The notes under the pieces are model-generated. The model ran no database searches and had not been told where the DNA came from. It was given only the letters and a program-made list of their open reading frames with translations. DNA of 64,000 nucleotides from Mesostigma viride (taxonomy: Eukaryota > Streptophyta > Mesostigmatophyceae > Mesostigmatales > Mesostigmataceae): positions 2,724,040 through 2,788,039 of the forward strand of contig RPFO01000017.1 in the NCBI GenBank assembly GCA_009746045.1. Reading direction: 5' to 3'. Shown here one piece after another: positions 36,001-46,491 of the stretch. Position 1 is the stretch's first letter. Each line of letters opens with the position of its first letter. Both the position numbers and the translations under genes were made by a program.

Positions 36001-39000
36001 AGGTCTCGATGAGGAGAGGCCAGCCCGGCACATCCATACGTTTCATCCAGCGCGGGGGGGGGGCAGATGAGGGTGCCACGTGCATGCGAAACAGGCGGGC
36101 ATTGGTGTGTGATTGTGATAGGACAGGCGGGCGTCGGTGTGTGAATGTGGTGGGACAGGCGGGCGATGATGTGTGATTGTGATAGGACGGCGCATCCTAC
36201 CACTGCTTTGGCAGCAACCCTGCCTCTTGCCTGCCCATCACAAGATGCGGGCACAAAGTACGGGGTGGATCCTGCCCGTGGCTAGAACCAGCGTCCTCTG
36301 TCTATGGCCGCTGAATCATCTGCGGCCTAATCATGTGCGGAATGGTCCATAGCGCGCGGGGGTCGCACCTTGAGTGAGGCCGAGTTGTGGGGGTCGAACA
36401 GGTCCCTCACTTTCTCGTTGTAGATCTCCATCATCGAGATGGCCACCTGCGGGGTGGAGGTGCCGGTCGCGGGGGTGGTGATGGGTGGGGGTTGGGGGGG
36501 GGGGAGGGGGAGGAAGGGGATGGAGGGGGGCCCTTGAGGGCCACATGGGTAGATGCAGGCATACCAGTATCAATACAAGAAACTACATACCAGTATCAAT
36601 ATAAGAAACTACATCCCAGCATCAATATAAGAAACTACATCTACTAAGACATCGGAGGATGATAGCAACACTGTTATCTGGTTGCCCAAAGCGCAGAAGA
36701 AGATCAAGATTGTACGAGTGCGAAAAACTGCACGACGAACGTCAGTAATGTTGACCCCAGGGAGGTCACCCGCTTCGAACTTTCCCCAACAACCTGGCAT
36801 GGGGAGTGCCAGCCTTCCCCAACAACTGGGCATGGGGAGTGCCAGCCTTCCCCAACAACTGGGCATGGGGATTGCAAGCCTTCCCCAACAACTGGGTATG
36901 GGGAGTGCGAGGCTTCCCCAACAACCTAGGATGGGGAGTGCGGGGTCCACTTTTCTGCGTCTATTTTAAGCACCAGCATCTGAGAAATGCACAGCCATGC
37001 CCATCCCATCGGCCAACCTTCACAGCCACCTCAACAGCACCAACTACGGGTACGTCGCATGATGCTCACTAATGTACGTGCCATTACATCGAATCGGAAT
37101 AGTACTACGAAATGGTACTAGGACTAATTGTATCTTTCAGAAGTGTGTGTGCATGCATGGGTGTGAGATCGCACCTTCCAGGTGGTCCCTCTGCTCTGCT
37201 CGATGAGCTGGAAGATGCGCTCGCACGTCATGGGGATGACGCCTGGTTCCGCTGGGGTGCCCACCATGCTGTAGCTCTGCTTGCGAGCGTCACCGGTCGA
37301 CCCACGATGCACAAGAAAGGTGGCACAGAGATGTGCGCGTGGAGTCAATCAGCACCAAGCCATGAACCAACCGTGACAAAGACCTAATCCATGCACGCAG
37401 GGTAAGGGATTGTCAAACTGCACCATCGAGCACCCCATGCTCATCTTACCACCGCTTGCTTCCTTTCCTCCCCCCCTTGCGGCGAGGCCTGCCTGTGTGT
37501 GTAGGATGCCAGCAAACTAGGAGAGTAGGAGGAAACAGTCAGCCCAACGGCACTTCGCCAGGCCCCACTCTGCTTTGCTGCATTCCCTTCGTCACAAACT
37601 ATGCCGCATGGAAACAAGACCTCGATGGCTTGTACGCTTGTGCGGCTGGCCTGCGATCATGTCGTTGTTATTCGCCCATCCTGTCCGTAGGAACCTCTAA
37701 CCCCCATCTAATTCTTGATCCAGGTCATCTAATAAAATGCCACGAGACTCGCACGCACGTGCATCAGGCATGGCAGCTCACCTTGCCGGTGCCGGTCTGC
37801 CCGTACGCAAAGAGACAGCAGTTGTAGCCGTTGCAGGCGTTCTGCACCAGGCCCTCGCCCACGTCGCGGAACACCACGTCCTGCCAACGCACACGATGGA
37901 CGGGGCGTGGGGCAAGCGATGTCGCAGGCATGATTAATGGCAGTGAGGTCAGACCGCTGCCAACGCACGCGATGGACGGGGCGTGGCACGAGTGCCTCGC
38001 ACAGCACCCGGCTGGCAGCGGGGGTGATCTTGTAAGTGGTTGGCAGCGGTGACAAAGTGGGCACCCGGCTGGCAGCGGGGGTGATCTTGTAAGTGGTTGG
38101 CAGCGGTGACAAAGTGGGCACCCGGTTGGCAGCGGGGGTGATCTTGTAAGTGGTTGGCAGCGGTGACAAAGTGGGCACCCGGTTGGCAGCGGGGGCGAAC
38201 ACAGCCACACAGTTGGTGGGGAAACAGGCGCAAAAAATCATTCGCCAAATCTCGGTCAGATGCTGGGAATGGCGACTTGCAGGATGAATACGCACTGCGA
38301 TGCCCCGTGGTAGTCACAGATGAGAACTGGCAAGGCCATGGCGACCCGAGCAGGTACATATTTCAATATATATATATATCCCACCACAGCTATATCCATC
38401 TGTGTCATAATGGGAATAGAAATAAGTGGCTCTCCACCTCTTCGTATGCTCTGTGCAAGAGTTCTCTTCCCGGCGGCCTGGCTATCGTGGTGGCCCACAT
38501 GACCTCGTCAAAGCTGTTAGAACGAACGTAAACAACGTACCAAGGTCCCTAATGCTGATCAAGCCGTTACAACCACCCGTACAGCGCACGGCAGCTGGCC
38601 TCCTGGAATCGGTGAACTGGCTGACTAATAGAGGCCGTTTACGAGGAGCAAATATTGGCCCATTGCTGGGAAATCTCCCTGGTCCCAAACCGCTCACCTG
38701 GGACGCAAAGTTTGGGTCGGCAGGGTCGTGTGACCAGTGGCAGTAGTCAAACGCAAAGTGGCGGGGCTCGGCGCCGGGTTTGCTGGGGTTGGACACCCAG
38801 CACTCGCGCCCCTCCATGCGCACGACGCAGCTGCAGCCCATGCGGAGCTCCCTGCCAGAGGGGCGCGCAGGGGGGCATGCCCCCATGTGGTCGTACAGGC
38901 AGGCACAGAGGCACGACACTGAGATGGGAGATGGTTTGTACGAGACTGGTAAGGGCACAGGGAAGGATAGCGTCCGCACGTGATGGGGGGGCATGCACAC

Positions 39001-39623
39001 ATTGGAAAGGTCCCTGCTAAACGTAGCTACTCCGACGCCCAGAAACTGGACCAACCAATGATGGGAATGCATCGGACAGTGGGGCATGTGCATGCATCCA
39101 GCCACAAGGAGGTGTAGCAATTGGTAGGTGCGGACAGCTCCTTGTGGCTGGATGCCGTGCATGGGAGGGCTGGGATAGGCACCTGAGGCCCCTGGCACAC
39201 CGGTGCAAGCATAAGCCATGCACATGTGGCATGCATCGGCAGGGGATGCTTGGCAACGCAAGCATCCACCATGCGCACACTGATCGACGCGAGCGGGGGA
39301 TGGGCATCCAGCAGCATGCAGGCGGCAATTCGTCATCAATAATGGCAGCTATGCAGACGACCGCATTACTTGAGGCATGCTTGTCAATCGTTACCACGGT
39401 CAGAGACTGCCTGGCGTACGTAAATGGTGATTACAATTGCCAGCTGTTGCGCTCTAGAGCCAAATTTGTAAATATAGTACAAGACAAAATGCGCTGGTGT
39501 GCAGGTCAAACTTCGTATGCTTGAATGGACCATTTAAAGCCCAGGTACGTACCTTTGATTGAAGGGTCGGCATCGTACGGTGACTTGGACCTTCTGGGAA
39601 GCATCCTCTGACGTAGCCACCAT
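19832..39623 (-). CDS. Kinesin-3 (KIF1/Unc104-like) with FHA domain and C-terminal CaaX box
   Basis: Eighteen exons on the minus strand: 39623-39553, 38851-38698, 37880-37782, 37276-37175, 36446-36369, 35792-35628, 34709-34626, 34218-33610, 33217-32751, 31664-31455, 30053-29963, 29363-29199, 28141-27314, 26699-26586, 25938-25354, 24879-24045, 21301-21249 and 20977-19832. All phases agree, giving 1951 residues. The motor domain covers about residues 10-375, with P-loop GQTGTGKS (102-109), [10 protein letters not shown] (switch I) and DLAGSE (256-261). A neck coil follows, then an FHA domain (about 505-612). The kinesin-3 stretch [13 protein letters not shown] begins near 765, with a C2/KIF1-associated region to about 1080. 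After that come a Ser/Pro-rich linker, a long coiled coil (about 1360-1570) and a Pro/Ser/Gly-rich tail ending VCLLM-free of any PH domain, i.e. ...SSVCLLM. Kinesin-3s are plus-end-directed, often dimerise on cargo and move membranes, including intraflagellar cargo in some protists. Exon 18 is the least certain join, supported by phase and by the preceding coiled coil. Confidence 0.88.
21305..21400 (+). repeat. 42-bp tandem repeat beside kinesin exon 17
   Basis: Two full units starting GCACCGACGCGCAGGACAGC and a partial third sit immediately upstream (in gene sense) of the exon 17 acceptor. Short ACCCATGC reiterations follow. The first unit lies next to the splice site. Confidence 0.75.
21706..22962. 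mobile_element. Nested fold-back element with three 78-bp perfect palindromes
   Basis: The 1257-bp element is a near-perfect inverted repeat with 628/629-bp arms centred at 22334/22335. The order is P1 (21706-21783), A (21784-22295), P2 (22296-22373), inverted A (22374-22884), P3 (22885-22962). Each P is a 78-bp perfect palindrome. P resolves into 12-bp outer arms and three 18-bp modules, each of which can form its own hairpin (CGATTCC-TTAC-GGAATCG, ACACTAAGCGCTTAGTGT and the inverse of the first). A carries 16-bp terminal inverted repeats TTGCGACACGCCGGCA (21791-21806, 22273-22288). It also carries iteron-like TTCGATTATCGAA repeats and a Pol III B-box-like GGGTTCGAATCCC. It encodes no convincing protein. 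ATTCC occurs on both flanks (21701-21705, 22963-22967), consistent with a 5-bp target-site duplication. It lies in kinesin intron 16. Confidence 0.9.
21832..21936 (+). repeat. Iteron-like TCGA repeats inside the fold-back element
   Basis: Four to five units of about 24 bp, based on CCTATTCGATTATCGAA, each centred on a small palindrome around ATTCGAxxxTCGAAT. A mirror-image set lies at 22735-22838 in the inverted arm. The regular spacing looks like reiterated binding sites; the function is unknown. Confidence 0.7.
22963..23458 (+). repeat. 22-bp minisatellite in kinesin intron 16
   Basis: About 23 tandem units of ATTCCTTCCTATTCTTGTGG plus two bases, with a few 18-bp variants that lack GTGGTC. 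The flank left of the fold-back element (TGTTGTCATTCC, 21694-21705) matches the unit, so the element appears to have inserted into this array. It is open in all three forward frames only because of composition. Confidence 0.92.
26490..26536 (-). pseudogene. Partial duplicate of kinesin exon 14 in the following intron
   Basis: On the minus strand this segment encodes [11 protein letters not shown] and is followed by a potential GTGGGG donor. It copies the last ~35 nt of exon 14 ([10 protein letters not shown], ending 26586). It lies about 50-90 nt downstream of the real donor and has a 4-codon loss relative to it. It has no obvious acceptor, so it reads as a decayed local duplication. Confidence 0.6.
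26932..27115 (+). repeat. Compound (GT)n and GGGCGGGT repeat in kinesin intron 13
   Basis: About 36 GT dinucleotides with two GC interruptions (26932-27008) are followed by nine to ten units of the 8-bp GGGCGGGT (27020-27080), grading into GGGC and GAGC runs. The transcribed strand is CA- and C-rich. This tract can form Z-DNA and G-quadruplexes. Confidence 0.92.
28200..29090. other. Kinesin intron 12, low-complexity content
   Basis: This is most of the 1057-bp intron between exons 12 and 13. It contains a (CA)n run at 28721-28746 and repeated CCACCCACCATGGGCATGA-like blocks (28795-29210). No exon signal. Confidence 0.5.
30080..31440. other. Kinesin intron 10 region
   Basis: Purine-rich 30085-30310 has several G runs of seven or more. 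A (CA)n run lies at 30473-30490, and pyrimidine-rich sequence fills 30660-30860. No exon or mobile-element end was recognised between exon 10 and exon 11. Confidence 0.4.
32399..32726 (+). repeat. 40-bp minisatellite in kinesin intron 9
   Basis: About eight tandem units starting GCCTACTAGCTTACCCACCC, with T/C variation at two sites (CTACTAGC versus CTACCAGC, CTACCCT versus CTATCCT). The array ends about 25 bp from the exon 9 donor. Confidence 0.92.
35372..35482 (+). repeat. (GGGGT)n array in kinesin intron 6
   Basis: About 21 uninterrupted GGGGT pentamers. The pre-mRNA strand is (ACCCC)n. The plus-strand DNA has strong G-quadruplex potential. It is short and internal to a gene, so it is not a telomere. 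Confidence 0.93.
36780..36945 (+). repeat. 33-bp minisatellite in kinesin intron 4
   Basis: Five units starting TTCCCCAACAACTGGGCATG and ending GGAGTGCCAGCC, with small variations. The unit contains an inverted pair TTCCCC/GGGGAG. Confidence 0.9.
38004..38205 (+). repeat. 57-bp tandem repeat in kinesin intron 2
   Basis: Three and a half units at 57-bp spacing (GCACCC at 38004, 38061, 38118 and 38175), each containing CGGGGGTGATCTTGTAAGTG and CAGCGGTGACAAAGTGG. Each unit carries a GTAAGT donor-like motif on the antisense strand only. Confidence 0.92.
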
Positions 39624-40733
39624 TTTCCAGAGATGTGGCTAGAGCTCTGGCCTGATTAGGAAGCAAAGCTGAACCTCCGTGCAGCTATATATTTTTCTTT
39701 CGCGCATCCACGGAGGAGATGCACTAGAGGAGCCTATAGTCGGGCATGAACATCTGGCCTAACTGGACTCAACTAATATTACACCCGCTGGCCATTCCTT
39801 GCGTGAGCATTTTATAACGACCTTGCTCCATCTTTTCAACCTAGTCTCCACATTCTTCAAACAAAAGATATCCTTTGTGCGAAAGATATGTAAGAATTGG
39901 CCGTCGGCAGAAGTACACGCACTGAGTCCTCCACTTGATAGTCGTGAGCGTCAACACTTTGGCAGAAGTGCGAGCTCAAGTAATTTCATGCTACATGCAG
40001 GATTCTTACAGACAGATAGCCCCAAATGATCATATAAGGCATATCCGCGCCGGCAATTTTGCTGACGTGCTTGCTCTGCTACTGAAGTACTGCACGAGTA
40101 CTCCCATCGGACGAAGTGTGGGCGTATCGCGCGAACTAATGGCGAAAAGCGATGCATGGCACCTAGCTAGAAAGCGTCGGTAAATTCTAATTTGTCATCA
40201 AAACAATAAAAGGACCCCATGTGTTGTGTTGGCTATTACTCGCTCGCTTAAATGAGCAGTGCGCGTTGGCTGCATCGATAATAAAATGGCACGAGTCCAT
40301 TTCGTGGCTAGCAGCTCCAAATTAGGTATGAACTGCCAGTTCACGCAGTTGGCGTGTTGCCGTAGACGCGATTTTCACGAACGTATGTATACGTATGCTT
40401 TTCCGAACGTATCAACCAGCCTGAACTTTCCTGAACTTTCAGGACTGTCTTCCTGCAGGCTGCAGGTGAACATAATACGCATGCTTGCGTACGTGCATAC
40501 GCTGTCCTAATGTAATCACCACCTGTAACCACGCTGCCCCGCACTGCCACGCGGCAAGGTCAGGTCATTCTGCCGCCAGCCTTAGCTGTGTTCGGTGACT
40601 GTTTCCTGCCAGTTCTCACAAATGAAAACAGTTTTGACGACTGGTTTCATGCCGGCGACCAGGCAAAACCTGCCCAGCAATTTTAGAGCAGTCCGCCGCA
40701 GATCATGAATTATTAAGTGCTAATTTCTTTTTC
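39624..40733. promoter_or_regulatory. Divergent intergenic region, kinesin-3 / SMIM8-like
   Basis: 1110 bp lie between the kinesin start (minus, 39623) and the SMIM8-like start (plus, 40734). Both promoters should be here. No repeat family or ORF with similarity was found, and the sequence looks unique. Confidence 0.4.
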
Positions 40734-41099
40734 ATGACTGTCCCGAAGCCTTCCACCACGCCAAATACAGTTGTTTCAGATCCTACTGGAGTTTCACCGG
40801 TATTCAGGACACTTAATTTTGAGCTTTACACAAAGCCGAATAAGGTACGCCTCCTTTTCGGCTCACTTTTCTTTCCATGTGCTTGGCAGCGCCCTTCTGA
40901 ATGTCAGGACTACCAGCCGTCTCCGTGGGACTGACTTTGTTTGGCCTTTTTTTTCTGGTGGTTTGATATGCAGGCAGTGGGATTCATTGGCACTGGCTTG
41001 TTCCTGGTTGTGCTCGGTGGGCTATACTATCAAAAGCGGCAATTCGAGACAGCGAGGGAACAGTCAAAGCCTGCGAAAGACGGCGCCAGGGCTACTTGA
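40734..41099 (+). CDS. SMIM8-like small single-pass membrane protein
   Basis: Two exons, 40734-40844 and 40974-41099, join in phase 0 (donor GTACGC, acceptor ATGCAG) to give 78 residues. The family signature FRTLNFELYTKPNKAVGFIG resembles the FRAxNPELFxKPNKPVM block of animal SMIM8. It is followed by one transmembrane helix (GFIGTGLFLVVLGGLYY) and a basic/acidic C-terminal tail. The biochemical role of SMIM8 is not established. The stop lies 117 bp upstream of the RPA12 start on the same strand, and no AATAAA or TGTAA signal was seen in the gap. Confidence 0.8.
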
Positions 41100-41216
41100 C
41101 ATGCCACTTGGTTCCTGGGGAAGTTGAGGTCTTGCTAGTCAGGAGCGCTGCGGACCGACCAGCATCAGGCAACCCTTGCCGAGTTACCATTCCTCGTTTT
41201 TCTCCAGGTCCACCCA

Positions 41217-44008
41217 ATGACGGAGGCACCGAGGAATCCGGGATCTGCCGTCTCGGCATATAGTAACATGTTCTGTGCCCTATGCGGGACGTTACTGCAA
41301 CTCCAATCCGGCAAGAGCACAGCATCCTGCCCCCTGTGCAATTTCCAGAGAGACGTTTCAGGTAGGGACTCGGGCAGCCGCTGGGTGAAGGTTGTATCCC
41401 AAAAAATATCGAAAACGCCAGTATCGTTAGACGTTAGGGTCTGGCTGCCAGTGTCTTATCCTTTTGGCTGAGTAGTGCACGTGTGGCCCAGAATGCCAGA
41501 ATGCCCCGAAGGTTATGTGCCCGAATACCACGAACCAGCTATGAAAACCAGCGCACGCACCAGCTGAAGGGACCTACTACACTATTCAGCTGCAAGCAAA
41601 CGGAATGCGGGCCTTTCCTTACATTCTCTCGCTTCTCTTCAAGTCTCAGGCATCGACCCTTGTGGTTTCGTCACCATGGCTACATTCCATGTACCAGGTT
41701 CCTTATGCTCCCACCCATTGCCACAGAGGCAGGGAAAGCAACGGTACACAGCTGGTGGTCTATTTATGTACGAGAGGAAGAAAACAGAGGATACCCACGT
41801 GGGCAGATAGCTGTTGTTTGCTTTGACCAGTGCGTGGTGGGGACGCACCCTGTTGGCTTTACCACGCTAGAGGTCATTGCCACCTTGCTGCGCGAGATTG
41901 GGCATATTTTTCCTTGTGGGGGTTTGCATGTGCTCCTCGCTTTTGTCTTTCCTGTTAGTAGTGCTGGATGCCCATGCCTGTCATGTGCCACTATACACAT
42001 AGTGCAGACCTGTTGCTGTTACCTCACCCTTCCCGCCACCCCCACCCCCACCCACCCCTTGCCCATGGCAGCGCTGGCGTCCCACGAGATTGTGTCAAGG
42101 AGCGGCCCCACGGTACGGGGGACAGAAGTGGCAGTGCAGTGGCGTACTGTGGCTGGCTGGCGTGCCTGTTTATCAACCTCGCACTGCTGCAGGTTTGCCA
42201 TCTTTGCATCCTGTCAAATTATGGTTATCATCACCTCACAGGGCACCACAGGATGTTCTAAGGTTCGCGGGGCAACGTGGTCGCTTCTTTTTAGCCAGAA
42301 TTTGGGATGTTCACGTGGTGTCACCCCTGATGTGTACCAAGTGCACACATCCGCGGACTCTCTCGAGGAATTTTGGTAGCATTCTCTTTGGCACAAGCCG
42401 GCACAATCATCCATAGAAGGCGCCTACGAATGGTGGCGATATGGGGGTCCAGGACCGTTAGCAAACATGCATATGCTACCATTCTAAGCATTTGCTGGCT
42501 ATCTAGCACATTGCTTGGTCAAGTCCATCCCAGGCAATCACGGGTTCGGCAATGCTAGGCATGGCCTAGCTTTCATTACATACTGCGGTAGTATTCTAGT
42601 AGGTACATGCTAGTGTCAAACAACAATCATACGAGGTGTTTGGCTTGGATGGGCTCTCTCGTCTTGTCCCCGACCATCCTCTTTTCTTTTTTTTTTCTTT
42701 TTTCATCCCGGCAGGACTTCATGCGCCGCTTTGACATTGACCCGCTCATCAAGCCGGGGGCAGAGGCCCCCGAGGCGGGCGCAAAGGACAGGGAGCGCGC
42801 TACGGTGGGTTACGGTCTGACGGGTGATGGCAATCACCGACATTTGCTGTCACTGCGACATAGCCCTTGACTTGCCAGTCTTGTGGTTCAAATTATTATG
42901 AAAGCATGAGTCATGCTTGTTGCTTGTTGGGGGATGCGGTCTCTTCCCTGGGCACGTCAACTGTGGAACATCGCACTTCTGTGCATCTGCACGCATCCCT
43001 TGCATGTCAGGGCAGGGCCCTGTGTTTCACTTTTACGTGTTGCCGCAGTGTTGATTGTACATCGGACGTGTTCCCGCAGCGTTGATGCTCCAGCATGCTC
43101 GCGTGGCACAAAGCGCTGCTGTGTGGAGCATCTGTGACGTGTGGCCGCGCACAGGACGCGGAGTCATTGACACTCCCCTTGCGCCTGGTGCTGGAATTTT
43201 CCCATTCCCACAAACAGGTGGACGAGCCATGCCCCAAGTGCGGTTACTTCCAGCTGGAGTACTACACCCTGCAGGTTCGTGGTGCCTCTCCGTTCGTGGG
43301 ATGTGCTTTGGATATATGGTGGATCTGCTCAACAACGATATGTTAAGTTGCAAGCATATGATCTCAGTTTCGAACCCTGTTGGAACTACACTGAGTTTTT
43401 GCGCTTCTCCGTGTACCGGAACTAGGCAGCATTTCGTTTACTGTTTGCTGCCTGCCTCGACGATATGCTCTTAGCCCTTGGGATTGCGCGGTGTTGGACC
43501 AGTGGAAATAGTACCTGCCTTTCTGCTGGCTGGGCTGGTATGCAGTCCATGGAGAAATGCAGGCAGAAGTGGGAGGGGCGTAAGTGCAGTGGACAAAACA
43601 GAACTGCATCACGTGTTGAAGGAGCGGGCAGAGGTCGCGTTGTCCGTGGCAAGGGGCGCTGCTGTGGCAAGTGGCCTCGCATGATGCATGCCTCTTTGAG
43701 CTTTCCACAGGTTTGCATGCAGTCACATACAGGCCAGTGGTTGCAGCTGAGCTTGGCATTCTACTACTGGGCTATCTTGTTAGAATCTGCTATGTTGCAT
43801 GTCGGAGTATAGTAAGTTGACCTTTGATGCCCATCGATGACGCCAGTACTGTCCAAATTGATAACTTGGATTTGAAATGTGTCCGTCCGTTCACCTTACA
43901 CCTGCCGATGCCGCATGCTACGGCCTACAGCTGCGCTCTGCGGATGAAGGACAAACGGTTTTCTATGAGTGCTCCAAGTGCCGGTACAAGTTCTCTCAGA
44001 ATAACTGA
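41217..44008 (+). CDS. RPA12: RNA polymerase I subunit RPA12 (ZNRD1)
   Basis: Five exons (41217-41361, 42072-42112, 42715-42804, 43218-43274, 43931-44008) join with consistent phases to give 136 residues, close to the family length. The N-terminal zinc ribbon has CALC (residues 20-23) and CPLC (39-42). The C-terminal TFIIS-type ribbon has CPKC in exon 4 and CSKC in exon 5, and RSADEGQTVFYEC carries the invariant Asp-Glu acid pair. RPA12 sits in nucleolar RNA polymerase I, supports RNA cleavage and affects termination of rRNA transcription. Exon 4-exon 5 joining restores YYTLQ-LRSADEG, the family consensus. A pyrimidine tract ending in CAG lies just 9 nt upstream of the ATG, which suggests a 5' UTR splice acceptor. 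Confidence 0.93.
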
Positions 44009-44466
44009 GAACTTGGGGGTTGACGCTGCGCTGCGGCCAGTGACATTGCTTCTTTAATGAACGGGTATGCTATGCGCCATGCCGGAAAGGAAAGAATGTG
44101 CTGCTGCACAATTGGCTCATCCCATGTCCAAACATGCTTCTCATGGCGATGCCATCAAAGAGTGCACACTGCCCCTACTAGTGACGTGAACCACACCGAC
44201 ACCTGCCAGAAGTGGAGGTCGTTGATATCTCACTGGGACAACCAGCATGTGTGATTGGAAAGCACGTCGCACGGCGATGTCCATTATAAAGTATCAGCAT
44301 GCATACCAGCAAATGGTCAAGAAGTTAACCTTGATGATAATACCTATGGCCGGTTGATCTTTATCATGATAATGCTGGATGCATGAGCATGATCGCGATA
44401 TACCTGTTGTACGGGTTGTCTCTTTGATACATGCATGCGATCTTTCTTTTGCATGCATGGACCTCA
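44009..44466. other. Spacer after RPA12
   Basis: No gene seen. GGGTTGTCTCTTTGATA at 44416-44432 is the terminal motif of the dispersed repeat. Short inverted ATCATGATAA-type sequences lie at 44335-44400. Confidence 0.4.
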
Positions 44467-44478
44467 TGCATGACACGC

Positions 44479-44812
44479 GTGCACGTGGGCCGGGCCCAGC
44501 CAGGTTAGACGCCGCAAGGCCCGCACCTTCAAAGAGCAGCTCGTAGAGGACATGGGGGGCCTAGGCCTCTCCGTGATTTGGATAAAAAGATTATGGACAA
44601 GGCCAAGTGGGCCCAGGTCATAGAAGACAACACCCCCCTGCAGTGGGGAAGCCGCGCGTTTGCTCACGTGGGAGGCGCATGCTAGACAGGACCCCTAGGG
44701 TCGCGCGGGTACCATAGTTATAGGACTGTTTTGTAGACGGCTTGTAGATAGCTTAGACCGGTAGGATTGCGTGCATGTACCCATCCATCCATCCATCCAT
44801 CCATCCATCCAT
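44479..44812 (+). mobile_element. 5'-truncated, decayed LINE (family A) running into a simple-repeat tail
   Basis: It matches the copy at 18032-18552 from ACGTGGGCCGGGCCCAG onward (VEDMGGLGLSVIW region). Indels such as the run GGATAAAAAGATT break the frame. Its 3' UTR reaches the CCATCCATCC segment that normally precedes the terminal hairpin, and here this has expanded into a 580-bp tetranucleotide tract instead. TGCATGACACGC directly precedes it (44467-44478) and recurs at 45553 and 46492. Confidence 0.75.
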
Positions 44813-45363
44813 CCACCCACCCACCCACCCACCCACCCACCCACCCACCCACCCACCCACCCACCCACCCACCCACCCACCCACCCACCCACCCACCCAC
44901 CCACCCACCCACCCACCCACCCACCCACCCACCACCCACCCACCCACCCACCCACCCACCCACCCACCCACCACCCACCCACCCCTCCCTCCCTCCCTCC
45001 TCCCTCCTCCCTCCCTCCCTCCCTCCCTCCCTCCCTCCCTCCTCCCTCCCTCCCTCCCTCCCTCCCTCCCTCCCTCCCCCCTCCCTCCCTCCCTCCCTCC
45101 CTCCCTCCCTCCCTCCCTCCCTCCCTCCCTCCCTCCCTCCCTCCCTCCCTCCCTCCCTCCCTCCCTCCCTCCCTCCGTCCGTCCGTCCGTCCGTCCGTCC
45201 GTCCGTCCGTCCGTCCGTCCGTCCGTCCGTCCGTCCGTCCGTCCGTCCGTCCGTCCGTCCGTCCGTCCGCTCGTCCGTCCGTCCGTCCGTCCATCCAGCC
45301 AGCCAGCCAGCCAGCCATCCATCCATCCATCCATCCATCCATCCATCCATCCATCCATCCATC
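44781..45363 (+). repeat. Compound tetranucleotide tract CCAT/CCAC/CCCT/CCGT/CCAG/CCAT
   Basis: About 145 tetramers in ordered blocks: CCAT (44781-44812), CCAC (to ~44993), CCCT (to ~45174), CCGT (to ~45291), CCAG (~45295-45316) and CCAT (to 45363). A few trimer slips occur. The long open frames on both strands are composition artefacts. The tract begins exactly at the CCATCCATCC segment of the LINE 3' UTR. Confidence 0.95.
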
Positions 45364-45566
45364 GCGGCTACACTAACGCCTCGATCGTCTGCCATTACAG
45401 GACAGGACAGCTCAGATGCCGGAGGATTATATCCCCCTCTAGCGACTATATGGTTGGGGCATGATGCAGGTCTGTACGGTTTTTGTAACTTTAACGTGTA
45501 ATTTTTTTTTTCGAAATGAGATCAACATAGTACGATCGGTGTCATGCCCATGTGCATGACACGCAA

Positions 45567-46491
45567 AAAATTAAATTAAATTATAACATGCCTCCGTTGG
45601 GAGATCATGTAGCACATATTCCTTGATGGATGGGTGGGGTGGAAGGAGCCGCGTAATCGAACTAACCTAACTCTAATCTAGCTAGTCTAGAAAAAGTCCT
45701 AACTACCCTACTCATCAAAACGCCTCCTCCGCTTGGGGGGAGGTGGTTTGCCCACAGGGTCGGGCGTGTGAGCCTTGACAATCCTCTTCCACCGCGTCTT
45801 GTTCTGCATGGCGGTCCAAAGAAGGGAGAGAGAGTGGATGCGGTATTCAAACTGGGCTGGGACCAGTAGGTCATCCAGCAACATCTGTACGTAGTTCGTG
45901 ACATGTTTCCCTACCTTTTTGGCAATGCCCTTGGGGCCAGGCCAAGTCAGAATGTGCCGCCCTGGCTGGCCAAGCCGCTGGGGGCCGGCCAGACCAAGGG
46001 CGGTGTCGACCTGGCTAGTGCGAGCAAGGTGTCCTACAAATGCTATCCTACGCTGTCTAATCTCGTCCGAAATACGAGGCATGCCCTGATACAAAGACTC
46101 TGATGACGGGCGCTTGGAAAACCCTACGTTCAGGACCTGTCGGAGCATCCGTCTAGCCTAGATGCCAGTGTGGGGGTGAGTGTCCACCCCTCGGCGCCAT
46201 ACGTGAGCACCGTGAGGACGAGGACCTTGAAGAGCATGCGCTTGCGGTGTTCGCCCAGGCCCTTGGAGCGCCAGTAGGTGTTGAGCGAACGGAGCCTAGC
46301 CCAGGCCAGGCCGATGCGGGTGTCCACATCGTCGGCGGTGTCAGGGAGCCAGCTCCCTAACAGTTTGAAGCGGTCGCGGAACGGGACCGTCGTCCCGTCG
46401 AGCAGGCGCGGCAGCGGCGGTGTACTGGAGGCTCCAATCACCATCGCCTCAGTTTTGACACTAATCTCCAACCCCACCGCCCTCGCCTCCA
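45567..46491 (-). mobile_element. 5'-truncated LINE (family B)
   Basis: A 925-bp minus-strand insertion has a 14-bp perfect target-site duplication TGCATGACACGCAA (45553-45566, 46492-46505). It encodes the end of a LINE reverse transcriptase in two frames: 46491-46130 (ISVKTEAMVIG, RFKLLGSWLPDTADDVDTRI, LTYGAEGW) and 46148-45708 (IAFVGHLARTSQVDT, TRWKRIVKAHTPD), so at least one frameshift is present. The 3' end has CTCCCAACGGAGGC followed by a (TTTAA)n tail. The 3' terminus resembles that of the half-LINE at 6283-8262. Confidence 0.9.

Noticed and set aside
44695..45501. Long His/Pro, Ser/Pro and Gly/Trp repeat ORFs on both strands
   Set aside because: They are simple translations of CCAT/CCAC/CCCT/CCGT tetramers.
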